Positions 1-9,437 of a DNA stretch of 64,000 nt are shown one piece after another; within the stretch, counting starts at the first letter, position 1, and every line of letters begins with the position of its first letter. Origin of the DNA: Bacteroidales bacterium (lineage in GTDB: Bacteria > Bacteroidota > Bacteroidia > Bacteroidales > UBA932). The stretch is taken from positions 1 to 64,000 of the forward strand of contig JAGABI010000057.1 in assembly GCA_017614715.1 (NCBI GenBank). Direction: 5' to 3'. Under the pieces are notes generated by a model, which worked only from the letters and a program-made list of their open reading frames with translations, had not been told where the DNA came from and made no database searches. Made by a program: the position numbers and the translations under genes.

Positions 1-459
1 CAGCAGGAGTTCGGGATGCGAGACGAGCGTTGCGAGGAGGGAGAAGAGGTGATCTCCCGCAAGACCATTGAACGCTCCATCGATGGAGAGAGAGCCAAGG
101 CCTACCGGATTGTCCTGGACGGGCAGAAGGTAGGTGGTGTCGTGCTTCAGATTGACAAGGAGGCCGCGAAGGGCGACCTTGAACTGCTGTTTGTCCTACC
201 GGAGTGCCATAGCAAAGGCATCGGCCAGGCCGCTTGGAAGGCCGTGGAAGCGATGCATCCGGAGATCCGCGTCTGGGAGACCATCACCCCTTACTTCGAG
301 AAGCGCAACATCCACTTCTACGTGAACCGCTGCGGCTTCCATATCGTCGAGTTCTGGAACAAGCATCAGCACGGACCCGCCGTACCGGAAGAGGAGGAAG
401 GTAACTGGAGTATGGATGACGAGATGTTCGTATTCCGGAAAGAGATGACCGATAAGTAA
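1..459 (+). CDS. GNAT-family N-acetyltransferase, 5' end outside window
   Basis: The frame is open from the first base, so the true start probably lies upstream; the first internal ATG is at 16. The core reads like a GNAT fold: a beta-strand segment with GGVVLQID, then LELLFVLPECHSKGIGQAAW, which resembles the acetyl-CoA binding motif (V-x-P-x-x-x-x-x-G-I-G) followed by its helix, and a C-terminal part with FYVNRCGFHIVEFW, typical of the last strands of the fold. It would transfer an acetyl group from acetyl-CoA to an amine; the substrate cannot be read from the sequence. The C-terminus is acidic and then basic. It stands alone on this strand next to a decayed gene fragment, so the area may be a small accessory patch. 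Confidence 0.75.
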   Translation, partial: QQEFGMRDERCEEGEEVISRKTIERSIDGERAKAYRIVLDGQKVGGVVLQIDKEAAKGDLELLFVLPECHSKGIGQAAWKAVEAMHPEIRVWETITPYFEKRNIHFYVNRCGFHIVEFWNKHQHGPAVPEEEEGNWSMDDEMFVFRKEMTDK

Positions 460-562
460 ATTCCCTGTTTATCAAAATGAATAGGCCCCGACAATACACT
501 CCTGCTTGGTTTTGGAAAAGTGGAAATTTGTCCGTAAATGTCGTTGGAAAAAAGGAGGCAAT

Positions 563-652
563 ATGCTTAACAGAAAGATAGACAACTATTTAAGAGAATA
601 TTATCAGAAATCAGGTAATGCATTGCTAATAACGGGTATCACTTGTCACTAA
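563..652 (+). pseudogene. N-terminal fragment of a DUF4143-type AAA ATPase
   Basis: A strong Shine-Dalgarno (AAAGGAGG) precedes an ATG that encodes 29 residues starting MLNRKIDNYLREYY and continuing to NALLITG. This matches, from memory, the N-terminus of the Bacteroidota ATPases with AAA and DUF4143 domains, where LLLTG leads into the Walker A motif. Here the frame stops three codons later, so only the leader of the gene survives. About 10 nt downstream another short open stretch (659-715) could be the tail of the same or another lost gene. The family assignment rests on a short stretch. Confidence 0.45.
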
Positions 653-711
653 ACCGGACTGATTATTACCGAAAAAAGCAAGACCAAAGTCTCGTACTTT
701 GAGCTTGCATT

Positions 712-2034
712 TTAATGCTTAAGCGCAATGATATGCTTGAACTTGCCGCTGATTTTGTCGCTCTGTGGTAGTTCGTTTGTTAGGGCAATATCAATTCCTG
801 ACAGTTCTTTGCTCGCCATGAAAGACATCAAATTCCGGTGTGCCTCCTTGAATGCTTCAATGGGATTATCAGCGAGAATGCGAAGTTCTAATTTGTCAGA
901 AGCTGTTTGAACAAGCTGGAAACGTCGGATGGATTTAATCTCTTCAAGAATCTTGTAGAATGACATTGGGGCAATCTGTACGCCACCGGCAAAGGTCAGG
1001 ATGTCATCGGTGCGGCCCTCAATCTCCAACCAACGGGATGGCTTCCCGCAAGGACAAGCTTCATCGTGAATGATAATGCGGTCTGTCAGTTCGTATCGGA
1101 TGAAGGGTTGGATGTAATTGGAAAGATTGGTGATGAGAACCTTTTCCGATTGCACGCCAGGCCCAACCGGATTATTATCTTTATCGACAGGCTCGACAAT
1201 TACCCAGTCTTCGTTTATATGAAGATGTCCTTCGGAGCATTCACAGGCGATTTCTCCTCCTTCGGTACAGGAGTAATGCGTCTGGACATAGCATCCGAAC
1301 CGTTCAGTTAATTTCTGCCGTATTTCGTTGGTAAGCAGTTCGCCACCCGTGATGATGACATCAGGCTTGATGGAAAGGTCTGGATAATCAGCAAGGAGCG
1401 CCAGATTGGATGGGTATCCACTGAGCATTGATGGTTGGAAGGCGTTAAGCCGGCGGATGATTTCTTCCTCTGGGGCGTTGACATCAACCGTAATCTTTGT
1501 CCGTTTCCACGGCATTCTCAACTGCAGGTAGCGGGACATTCCACAGGCCAGGTAGAAACCATAGTCTGCGAACACGCCGGCCGTTTTCTTGCCGTGTTTC
1601 ATGAACGCAAGGTAATCCTCTTTTCTGGCAAACGTACGGAATGCCGCAATGGCCGACGCCACGTCAATGGCCGCCTTGTCGTACAATACCGTCGCCGGGT
1701 GTCCGGTGGAGCCGGAAGTCTTGAATACAAGGTATTTCCCGTCTAACATGCGGCCTACGTTATCCAGGTTCTCTGTAAAACCGGCTATCCGTTCCGTCGT
1801 GATGCGCCGGTCGGTGAAAACCTCGTCCAACCGGGACATCATCTGCGGCTTGCTGGTCGGAGGCAGATCCTCCAACCGGAAATCATCCCCAATCGCGGCG
1901 TACAGACGCTGGTAAAAAGGACTGTATGCCCGCGCATAGCGCACCAACTCCTTCAGACGCTTGTCCTGAAGTGTCTTTATAGTATCCTGGTCAGCCTTAT
2001 TGCCCCGCCAGGTTTGCAGCATTGCCTTTAGCAT
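712..2034 (-). CDS. Phenylacetate-CoA ligase/F390 synthetase-like adenylate-forming enzyme
   Basis: 440 residues, adenylate-forming (ANL) superfamily in the PaaK/coenzyme F390 synthetase-like branch. Around residue 107 it has the ATP-binding P-loop KTSGSTGHPA; further on it has HYSCTEGG and the adenine-binding YELTD segment, then EIEGRTDD, the usual hinge before the small C-terminal domain. Cysteine pairs (CECSEGH and CPCGKPS) resemble the zinc site of this branch. It should activate a carboxylate as an acyl-AMP, but the substrate is unknown. The start has GGAG just upstream. It lies 19 nt after mnmE and is probably the last gene of the rarA-rlmD-mnmE transcription unit. Confidence 0.8.
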   Translation of the reverse strand: MLKAMLQTWRGNKADQDTIKTLQDKRLKELVRYARAYSPFYQRLYAAIGDDFRLEDLPPTSKPQMMSRLDEVFTDRRITTERIAGFTENLDNVGRMLDGKYLVFKTSGSTGHPATVLYDKAAIDVASAIAAFRTFARKEDYLAFMKHGKKTAGVFADYGFYLACGMSRYLQLRMPWKRTKITVDVNAPEEEIIRRLNAFQPSMLSGYPSNLALLADYPDLSIKPDVIITGGELLTNEIRQKLTERFGCYVQTHYSCTEGGEIACECSEGHLHINEDWVIVEPVDKDNNPVGPGVQSEKVLITNLSNYIQPFIRYELTDRIIIHDEACPCGKPSRWLEIEGRTDDILTFAGGVQIAPMSFYKILEEIKSIRRFQLVQTASDKLELRILADNPIEAFKEAHRNLMSFMASKELSGIDIALTNELPQSDKISGKFKHIIALKH

Positions 2035-2053
2035 ACTCCGTTGTTTTCATTTC

Positions 2054-3532
2054 TTACTTTCCGATGCAGAACTTACTGAAGATGTTCTCAAGTACCTCTT
2101 CGGTGGAGATTTCGCCGACTATGGTGCCGATGGAGTAGAGGGCTTCGCGGATGTCCTGGCAGATGAGATCGGAGGGCTGGTTTTCGTTGAGGGCGACGGT
2201 GGCTTTGAGGAGGGAGTCGTATGCCACTTTGAGGGCGGTATAATGGCGCAGGTTTGCAACCAGGACAGTCTCTGTACCGACACTGGCATATTGCTGTGAG
2301 TTGGCAATTACTGTGCGGAGTTCATTCAGGCCAATCTGATTCTTTGCAGAGATAGGAAGAATGGCGAGGGGGGAGAGGTTGTTGGAGGAAGCGATACCTG
2401 AAATGATGTCGCACACCTTGCTGATGTTTTCTTCCGGGGTGATGGATTCAGGGTCGCGACCCTCAAAGAGGCTGGTCACTACCACCGGCTTTTCGTCTAT
2501 CTTATTTAACAATATGATAACGCGTTGGTCATCGCCACCTAAATTCACTGTTAAATTCTTGACCGACTCTTCAAAATCGTCCTGGCGGGTATAATCGAGC
2601 ACCAGCATCACTATTGACGCCTGCTTGATTTTGTAGTATGTTCTCTCTATACCTGCAATCTCGATGGTCTCTACGGTGCGACGGATACCGGCGGTATCAA
2701 TAAACCGGAACAATATCCCGCCTATGTTGATAGTGTCCTCTATTGTATCACGGGTTGTCCCCGCAATGGATGAGACTATTGCGCGGTCTTCTCCCAAAAG
2801 GGCGTTCAGGAGGGTGCTTTTACCGGTATTTGTTGCACCTACAATTGCAACTGGCACACCGTTTTTAATAGCGTTTCCTAATTTGAAACTTGAGATAAGT
2901 TCCGATATATGGGAAGATGTCTTTCCCAGCAATTCACGCAGTTCGGAACGGTCTGCGAACTGAACATCTTCTTCACTGAAATCGAGTTCAAGCTCCATCA
3001 GGGAGACTATGTGAAGGAGTTGCTCCCGCATTTGTGCCAACTGGCTGGAGAAACCACCTTTTAGTTGCTGGATTGCTATCTTGTGCGAGCTTGCTGTTTC
3101 ACTTGCAATAACATCGGCAACTGCCTCTGCCTGTGCGAGGTCCATTTTACCATTAAGGAATGCACGGCGGGTAAATTCACCAGGTGCGGCATATTGGCAA
3201 CCGTATGTTACAAGAGCCCTGAGAGCCTCAGATATGATATATGAGGAGGCATGGCAAGATATCTCTACCATATCCTCACCTGTATATGAGGCGGGGGAGT
3301 GGAAAACACTTACCAGTACATCATCCAACACGGACCCGTCCTCTTTGTAAAGTGTTCCGTAACAGATTGTATAACCTTTGATATCCTCTAATTGCTTGCC
3401 TCGTCTGGATTTAAACACTTTAGAGACTATCTCAAATGCATGGGGACCGCTAACCCTGATAATCGCGATGGCACACTGACCGGGAGCAGTGGCCTGGGCA
3501 CATATCGTTGTTTGTTCCGTATCTTGTAACAT
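2054..3532 (-). CDS. mnmE: tRNA modification GTPase MnmE
   Basis: 492 residues, normal length for MnmE (TrmE), which with MnmG installs the carboxymethylaminomethyl group at U34 of certain tRNAs. The N-terminal tetrahydrofolate-binding domain starts AIAIIRVSGPHAF. A helical domain follows and holds the inserted GTPase domain: P-loop GATNTGKST near residue 229, switch GTTRDT, G3 DTAGIR, G4 NKID. The C-terminus ends FCIGK, with the conserved Cys needed for modification, so the gene is intact. It lies 13 nt after rlmD and 19 nt before the adenylate-forming enzyme, all on the minus strand. Confidence 0.97.
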   Translation of the reverse strand: MLQDTEQTTICAQATAPGQCAIAIIRVSGPHAFEIVSKVFKSRRGKQLEDIKGYTICYGTLYKEDGSVLDDVLVSVFHSPASYTGEDMVEISCHASSYIISEALRALVTYGCQYAAPGEFTRRAFLNGKMDLAQAEAVADVIASETASSHKIAIQQLKGGFSSQLAQMREQLLHIVSLMELELDFSEEDVQFADRSELRELLGKTSSHISELISSFKLGNAIKNGVPVAIVGATNTGKSTLLNALLGEDRAIVSSIAGTTRDTIEDTINIGGILFRFIDTAGIRRTVETIEIAGIERTYYKIKQASIVMLVLDYTRQDDFEESVKNLTVNLGGDDQRVIILLNKIDEKPVVVTSLFEGRDPESITPEENISKVCDIISGIASSNNLSPLAILPISAKNQIGLNELRTVIANSQQYASVGTETVLVANLRHYTALKVAYDSLLKATVALNENQPSDLICQDIREALYSIGTIVGEISTEEVLENIFSKFCIGK

Positions 3533-3545
3533 ATTGGTTTCAGTA

Positions 3546-5120
3546 TCAAATTTTCAGCCGTTTAGCCAAATAGACAACATTCTCAACATGGTGTGTCTGC
3601 GGGAACATATCCACCGGCTGAACAGCAAGTAAATCGTATGAATCTGCAAACAAGGCAAGGTCTCGCGCCTGTGATGCAGGGTTGCAGCTCACATATATGA
3701 TCCTGGCGGGGGATGCGGCCATCAAAACCTCGGCAACATCGGGATGAATACCTGCGCGGGGAGGATCAAGTACTACTATAGCTGGATTGCCATTAGCTCC
3801 AATGAACGAGGCATTTAAAATATCTTTCATATCGCCGGCATAGAATACAGAGTTGTCAATTCCATTTAGTGCGGCATTAGCTTTGGCATCTTCAATTGCC
3901 TCGGGGACATACTCAACACCGACAACCTTAGATGCCATTGCCGACAGGAAGAGGGCGATGGTGCCGGTACCTGTGTACAGGTCATATACAACAGGTTTAT
4001 CCGGAACGCTAACGTATTTGTTGTCAGCGGCCAGCTTCTCATTATCTAAAGCAAACCTCCTGACTGTAGAATACAGTTTGTATGCCTGAGCACTGTTGGT
4101 CTGATAGAATGACTTGGGGCCGACCTTGAAACGGAGTGATTCCATCTGCTCATAAATACAGTCGCAACCGGCCCATGTATGGGTTTCGAGGTCGTTGAAT
4201 GTATCATTTCGTTTACTGTTAATCACGTAATTAAGCGATGTGATTTGCGGGAATTCTTTAATTACTGCATCCAGCAGATTCGCTGCCGGTGAACCGGGGG
4301 CCAGCGTGAATCGCGATACCTCGACCGGGTCTGCAGTACAGTGTTCACCAGACGAGGAGCCACCGCCTGAAGAAGCACCACCGGCTGAAGAAGCGCCGCC
4401 CACTGCCGATTCGACCCCTTCCGGCCCGAATACCACCGTCACCATAATCTCACCGGTGGAGGCAGTCCTGACAACCATATTGCGGAGCAGTCCCGTCTGC
4501 TCGCGTAGGTCAAAGAACGACAATCCGTGCTCAACTGCATAGGCCCGCACAAAGTTGCGCAGTGCGTTAGAAGGCTCAGCCTGAAGATGGCAGAATTCGA
4601 TGTCCAGCACCTTGTCAAACATGCCGCCCACGTGGAAACCGAGTCCGCAGCGGTCGGCGGGCGCAATACTTTCCGGATCCTCACCGCGAAGAACCCAGCG
4701 CCGGGAAGAGAAGGTATATTCGAGCTTATTGCGGTAGAAATACTGCAAGTCACTGCCGATTATTGGTGATACCTCCGGCAGCGCCAGATGGCCGATGCGC
4801 GAGAGCTGGTCCACGACCTGCTGCTGCTTTGCGGCCAGCTGCATCTCGTAGGGCAGTATCTGCCACTTGCATCCGCCGCAGTCGCCATAATGCTTGCAAA
4901 CGGGCTGCAGGCGGTGTGGGGAGGGGGTAACCAAACGGGTGACATAACCCTCAAGATAGCCCTTGCGAGCCTTGCGCACCTGCACGTCCACCACATCGCC
5001 CGGCACGGTCTGCGGTACGAACAACACCTTGCCATCTACATGGGCCAGTGAATTCCCTTCTGCCGCCACGGCCTCAATAAGGACGTTTTCAAGCAATGGT
5101 TTCTCTTTACGCCTGGACAT
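3546..5120 (-). CDS. rlmD: 23S rRNA (uracil-C5)-methyltransferase RlmD/RumA family
   Basis: 524 residues. The N-terminal TRAM domain (about 1-65) is followed by an iron-sulfur motif with CKHYGDCGGC near residues 77-86 and a later Cys (EFCHLQ). The SAM-binding motif is YDLYTGTGTIALF, and the catalytic cysteine is in YVSCNPASQARD near residue 478. This supports an RNA 5-methyluridine methyltransferase; whether the site is U1939 or another uridine is inferred from family only. Odd feature: a Gly/Ser-rich low-complexity insertion at about residues 235-257 (GGASS repeats) lengthens the protein. It sits 1 nt after rarA and 13 nt before mnmE. Confidence 0.9.
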   Translation of the reverse strand: MSRRKEKPLLENVLIEAVAAEGNSLAHVDGKVLFVPQTVPGDVVDVQVRKARKGYLEGYVTRLVTPSPHRLQPVCKHYGDCGGCKWQILPYEMQLAAKQQQVVDQLSRIGHLALPEVSPIIGSDLQYFYRNKLEYTFSSRRWVLRGEDPESIAPADRCGLGFHVGGMFDKVLDIEFCHLQAEPSNALRNFVRAYAVEHGLSFFDLREQTGLLRNMVVRTASTGEIMVTVVFGPEGVESAVGGASSAGGASSGGGSSSGEHCTADPVEVSRFTLAPGSPAANLLDAVIKEFPQITSLNYVINSKRNDTFNDLETHTWAGCDCIYEQMESLRFKVGPKSFYQTNSAQAYKLYSTVRRFALDNEKLAADNKYVSVPDKPVVYDLYTGTGTIALFLSAMASKVVGVEYVPEAIEDAKANAALNGIDNSVFYAGDMKDILNASFIGANGNPAIVVLDPPRAGIHPDVAEVLMAASPARIIYVSCNPASQARDLALFADSYDLLAVQPVDMFPQTHHVENVVYLAKRLKI

Positions 5121-5121
5121 A

Positions 5122-6423
5122 TCAGTAATTGTATTTGTCGCCCCAGAGCCGCCTTAAACGTTCCCTGAGGGGAGCTTCCTTAGCATTGTCTCCCGGATTA
5201 TAGAACTTTGTCCCGGAAATCTCCTCCGGCAGGAACTCCTGGTCCACGAAATTCCCTTCATAGGCGTGCGCGTACTTGTAATCCTTTGCATAGCCCAAAT
5301 CTTTCATAAGGGATGTCGGGGCGTTGCGCAGGTGCAGCGGGACGGGCAGGGGAGTACCCTTGTTCACCGCCTCCAGCGCGGCATCTATCGCCATATAAGC
5401 GCTGTTGCTCTTGGGCGATGTGGCCAGGTAGATACAGGTTTCTGCAAGGATAATGCGCGCCTCCGGCATGCCTACCTGATGGACGGCATTGAAGCATGCC
5501 TGTGCGAGCAGGGCGGCGTTGGGATTTGCAAGGCCGACATCTTCGCTGGCCAGAATCAGCATGCGGCGGGCAATAAAGAGCGGATCTTCTCCGCCGGCCA
5601 GCATGCGCGCCATCCAATAAATCGCCCCGTTGGGGTCGCTGCCGCGCATACTTTTTATAAATGCGGATATAATATCGTAGTGCTGCTCGCCATTCTTGTC
5701 GTAAAGCGCGATATTTTCCTGCAGAATATCTGTAACTGTCTTATTATCAATAACAACATCGCCAGAAGCAGCCTGATTTGTGCAGACCAGCTCCAGGATA
5801 TTGAGCATCTTGCGACCGTCACCGCCGCTGAAGCGGAACAGCGCCTCTTTCTCTACGACCTTGACATTCAGCGTTTTAAGCTCTGCATCCTGAGTCAGAG
5901 CACGATTCAGAAGCACATCTAAATCACTGGCTTCCAGCGACTTGAATACATATACACGGCAGCGTGAGAGCAGCGGGCTGATTACCTCGAAGGACGGATT
6001 CTCTGTGGTGGCGCCAATCAGCACCACGATGCCGCTTTCAACCGCGCCCAGGAGCGCGTCCTGTTGCGCCTTGTTAAAGCGGTGAATCTCGTCAATAAAG
6101 AGGATGGGGGCGCCGTGCACTGCGAACATACGGTTGGAAGATGCCTTGCCGATAACTTCGCGCACATCCTTGACGCCGCTGGTAACTGCAGAGAGCGTGT
6201 AGAAATCCCGCTGCAGCGTGTGGGCAATTATACGGGCAAGAGTTGTCTTGCCGCAACCCGGAGGGCCCCAGAGAATGAACGACGACATGGAGCCGCTCTC
6301 AATCATCTTACGGATGACTGCACCGGGACCGAGCAAATGCTGCTGTCCCACAAACTCATCCAGAGTCGTGGGACGCATCCGCTCAGCCAGCGGAGTGAGG
6401 GATATTTGAATGCCGTCTTCCAT
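5122..6423 (-). CDS. rarA: Replication-associated recombination protein A (AAA+ ATPase)
   Basis: 433 residues, RarA/MgsA family, related to clamp-loader ATPases and acting at stalled replication forks. It begins with the family signature PLAERMRPTTLDEFVGQ. The Walker A motif is GPPGCGKTTL near residue 50, Walker B is FIDEIHRFNKAQQDAL, and sensor 1 is IGATTENPSFE. The C-terminal half holds the tetramerisation region, with DPLFIARRMLILASEDVG. I chose the ATG at 6423, which has GAGG upstream, over a TTG five codons earlier. It is the first gene of a tight minus-strand run with rlmD, mnmE and the ligase. Confidence 0.95.
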   Translation of the reverse strand: MEDGIQISLTPLAERMRPTTLDEFVGQQHLLGPGAVIRKMIESGSMSSFILWGPPGCGKTTLARIIAHTLQRDFYTLSAVTSGVKDVREVIGKASSNRMFAVHGAPILFIDEIHRFNKAQQDALLGAVESGIVVLIGATTENPSFEVISPLLSRCRVYVFKSLEASDLDVLLNRALTQDAELKTLNVKVVEKEALFRFSGGDGRKMLNILELVCTNQAASGDVVIDNKTVTDILQENIALYDKNGEQHYDIISAFIKSMRGSDPNGAIYWMARMLAGGEDPLFIARRMLILASEDVGLANPNAALLAQACFNAVHQVGMPEARIILAETCIYLATSPKSNSAYMAIDAALEAVNKGTPLPVPLHLRNAPTSLMKDLGYAKDYKYAHAYEGNFVDQEFLPEEISGTKFYNPGDNAKEAPLRERLRRLWGDKYNY

Positions 6424-6500
6424 AAAAGGGTACCTCAATATATCCTATTTTACATAATATAAATTGTGTAAAAGATAGGTATATACTGAGTAAAGCTTAT

Positions 6501-7826
6501 TTATCTGCGTTTACGGGCGTTTTTACCGTTATATTTGCGAGTGCCCCTGCGGGACTTTGCCTTCTTCATACGGGAAACGATCAGCGCGAGCAAAACTACA
6601 GCAGATGCAACCAAAATAATCACTGTTGTGATATTCATATTGTTTCCCTTAACGCCGTTCCACATAGCTACGAGGTCTGAAGTATGCTCTCCCCAGTCAT
6701 GCTCCATGGTGCTGCGCTCAATTGTAGACTTGTCCGGATAAAGCACGGGATCAAGCTTGACTGCAGTTGCCTGGGGACCGAAGAAATAGCTGACATCGAT
6801 CGGCTCACAATCTTCGTTGATGAATGCATCCATCACTTCAGGTGAACCAGACACAGACACATAGCCGGTTACATCAACATTGCGGATAACAATATCGGGA
6901 CGGCTCATAAAATTGATCCAATAGTTGGCAGCCTTCACGTTCTGGGCATACTTGGGGATTACCCAGCCGTCGAACCACACTGTGAAACCCTCCCTGGGGC
7001 ACACATAACGGAGGTCCACCCCTACCGTTTTGCCCTCTTCGATTGCCCATACAGCATCACCGCTCCACGTAAGATTCACATAACCAAGCTCTTGCGTCAT
7101 CTGATCCTTGCCAAAATCAGCCTCCCAGCCAGCTACGAGCGGCTTAACCTGCTTCATATATGCCTCTACAGCAGCGAGATCCTCTTCGCAGGTATAGTTC
7201 ATAAGCTCATCCATGGTGACTCTCCCCTCCTCTATGTCTTTCTGGTGCAGATAGAGGATAATCTGTGAATAAACGTCTCTGGGTGAATCTTTTATGAAGA
7301 TACGGCCGGATAATTTGGAATTGCGGATAACATCCCATGTAGAGGCCTCTTCGTCAGTGACATACTTGGCATTGTAAAGGATGCCGGTTGTGCCCCACAT
7401 ATAGCCCACAGCGTAATCGTTGGCGTTCTTGTCGCCGCCGTCAATCTTGTCGAACTGGGCGCGGATATACGGGGAAAGGTTGCTGTCGATATAGTTGGGA
7501 GTCTCTCCAAAATCGCGGCTCTGAGGGAGCAGGAGATCGTTTTTCAGCATCCTCTCAATGATGTAGTCAGAGGGGCATACCACATCAAAATCTTCATGCC
7601 CGCGCTCAATCTTGGAGAGCATCGTCTCGTTTATGTCAAATGTCTGGTAGATGACCCGGACCTTCTCGCCCGTCTGCTCTTCATACCAGCTCTCGAACTC
7701 CTCAATCACAGATTCGTCGATGTAGTCAGACCAGTTGTAAACTTTGAGTACGGTGCTCCGGTCGGTCTTGCAACCGCCCAGAAGGAGCAATGCAGCCAAA
7801 GCTGCAAAGGAAAACAATCTTCTCAT
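6501..7826 (-). CDS. potD: Spermidine/putrescine-binding lipoprotein PotD
   Basis: 441 residues. The N-terminal signal peptide ends in a lipobox (LLGGC), so the protein is lipid-anchored. The mature part starts with VYNWSDYIDESV, typical of polyamine-binding PotD/PotF proteins, and includes TGILYN and DSPRDVYS segments. It captures polyamines for the PotABC importer encoded upstream, and its ATG overlaps the potC stop by 4 nt. Unusually, the C-terminus adds a predicted transmembrane helix (about 397-418, TTVIILVASAVVLLALIVS) and a very basic tail (KKAKSRRG...KNARKRR), beyond the usual length of about 350 residues. Confidence 0.92.
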   Translation of the reverse strand: MRRLFSFAALAALLLLGGCKTDRSTVLKVYNWSDYIDESVIEEFESWYEEQTGEKVRVIYQTFDINETMLSKIERGHEDFDVVCPSDYIIERMLKNDLLLPQSRDFGETPNYIDSNLSPYIRAQFDKIDGGDKNANDYAVGYMWGTTGILYNAKYVTDEEASTWDVIRNSKLSGRIFIKDSPRDVYSQIILYLHQKDIEEGRVTMDELMNYTCEEDLAAVEAYMKQVKPLVAGWEADFGKDQMTQELGYVNLTWSGDAVWAIEEGKTVGVDLRYVCPREGFTVWFDGWVIPKYAQNVKAANYWINFMSRPDIVIRNVDVTGYVSVSGSPEVMDAFINEDCEPIDVSYFFGPQATAVKLDPVLYPDKSTIERSTMEHDWGEHTSDLVAMWNGVKGNNMNITTVIILVASAVVLLALIVSRMKKAKSRRGTRKYNGKNARKRR

Positions 7827-8638
7827 TTCTTTAAAAGAGCTTTTTTCTTTGCCGCGCGCTCCTGACGGATATTGATAATCACGAGCAGCGCGAAAACCAC
7901 AATGAATATAATAGTCATCAAAGGCCTGAGTTCAGGCGTCAGGCCGCCCTTGCGTGCATCAGTATAGATGTAGGTAGATAGGGTCTCCAGGCCGATGGTA
8001 CCCCTTGTGAAGAAGGTTACCGCAAAGTCGTCGAGCGACATTGTGAACGACAGGATGAAGCCGGTGAGCATCCCGGGCAGAAGCTGGGGAATCATCACCT
8101 TGCGGAGCGCCTGCCCCGGAGTCGCCCCAAGGTCAAGCGCGGCCTCGTATGTATTGGAGTTCATCTGGTGCAGCTTGGGGAGAACATTCAGCACCACGTA
8201 AGGAGTACAGAACGTAATGTGCGCCAGGATAACCGAAACATAACCCTGGGTTATTCCAAGGAACACAAACAGCAGGAAAAGCGACACACCGGTTATCACA
8301 TCGGGATTCACCATCGGGATGTTGTTGAGGAACATCACTGAATTCTTGGCGCGGCCGCGGGAATAAAAGATACCTATAGCGGCCAGGGTCCCGAGCAGCG
8401 TCGCCACCAGCGCCGCGATAAGGGCGATTATCAGCGTATTATAAACCGCTGTCATAAGCGACCCAGCCGCCCCCTGCATCGAGCCGGAGAAGAGATTGCT
8501 GTATAGCTTGGTGGAGAATCCGGTCCAGTTGCCCAGCACGCGACTCTCCGTGAAGGATGATATTGCGATAAATATCAGCGGCGCATAGAGCAGCAGCAGT
8601 ATCAAACCGAGATATAACCTTGCAAAAAACTTTTTCAT
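7823..8638 (-). CDS. potC: Polyamine ABC transporter permease PotC
   Basis: 271 residues, hydrophobic, with about six transmembrane helices. The N-terminal positively charged segment is followed by LYLGLILLLLYAPL. The cytoplasmic EAA loop reads AALDLGATPGQALRKVMIPQLLPGM, the contact point for the ATPase. The segment SLDDFAVTFFTRG is diagnostic for PotC. It forms the inner-membrane channel together with PotB. Its stop overlaps the potD start and it begins 3 nt after potB. Confidence 0.95.
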   Translation of the reverse strand: MKKFFARLYLGLILLLLYAPLIFIAISSFTESRVLGNWTGFSTKLYSNLFSGSMQGAAGSLMTAVYNTLIIALIAALVATLLGTLAAIGIFYSRGRAKNSVMFLNNIPMVNPDVITGVSLFLLFVFLGITQGYVSVILAHITFCTPYVVLNVLPKLHQMNSNTYEAALDLGATPGQALRKVMIPQLLPGMLTGFILSFTMSLDDFAVTFFTRGTIGLETLSTYIYTDARKGGLTPELRPLMTIIFIVVFALLVIINIRQERAAKKKALLKK

Positions 8639-8641
8639 ACC

Positions 8642-9436
8642 CTATATGAGCCCTCCCTGCACCTGTGCATCCTCCTCGTCGTTTCCTCCAAGGAGAGTGG
8701 TTATACCAATGATAATCAGCATTATGAAAGACAGCGCGGCACCGTAGTTCCACATTGAGGAGTTGATGTTCTCCTGGATGATGGTACCGAACAGCTTGAT
8801 CTTGTTGTTTGTAAGGAATTCCGATATGGCGAACGTGCTCACGGTGGGCATGAACACCATCATTATGCCGCTGGTGATGCCGGGCAGCGAAAGCGGCAGC
8901 GTCACGTTCATAAAGACGCTGGAGGGTTTTGCACCCAGATCCTGCGCCGCCTCTGCGTAAGAAGGGTCCATGCGCCGCAGCACATTGTATATCGGATAAA
9001 TCATGAACGGCAGATAGTCATATACCATACCGAACAGTAGCGTCCCTTTGCCAAGCGGTATGCCCAGCATATTGAAAAGGTCAGCGGTGGCCAGCGTGCG
9101 CATCAGGGCGTTGATCCACATCGGCAGGATAAAAATGATTATGGTCACCGCGCTGCGGTTGTACCGCTTGTTGGCCAGTATCCATGCCACAGGATAGCCC
9201 AAAAGCAGGCAAATGGCGGTGTTCTCTATCGCGATTTCTATAGATACGGCAAATGTGCTCAGCGCGTCAGAATCGCTAAAAAAACGGGCCAGATTGGACA
9301 GCGTGAAGTTCCCGCCCTCGTCAAAAAAGGCGTAAACCATGATCAGGATCAGCGGCAAAGCCACAAACAACAGCAGGAATACCACATAAGGGAGGCTCCA
9401 GCTGCTGCGGCGAGAAAAGATGTTGGTAATTTTCAT
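8642..9436 (-). CDS. potB: Polyamine ABC transporter permease PotB
   Basis: 264 residues, membrane permease of the binding-protein-dependent type with about six helices. The EAA loop is EAAQDLGAKPSSVFMNVTLP. Before it, MWINALMRTLA resembles the conserved PotB segment preceding the third helix. It pairs with PotC. It starts 1 nt after potA ends, so translation is probably coupled. Confidence 0.95.
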   Translation of the reverse strand: MKITNIFSRRSSWSLPYVVFLLLFVALPLILIMVYAFFDEGGNFTLSNLARFFSDSDALSTFAVSIEIAIENTAICLLLGYPVAWILANKRYNRSAVTIIIFILPMWINALMRTLATADLFNMLGIPLGKGTLLFGMVYDYLPFMIYPIYNVLRRMDPSYAEAAQDLGAKPSSVFMNVTLPLSLPGITSGIMMVFMPTVSTFAISEFLTNNKIKLFGTIIQENINSSMWNYGAALSFIMLIIIGITTLLGGNDEEDAQVQGGLI

Positions 9437-9437
9437 C

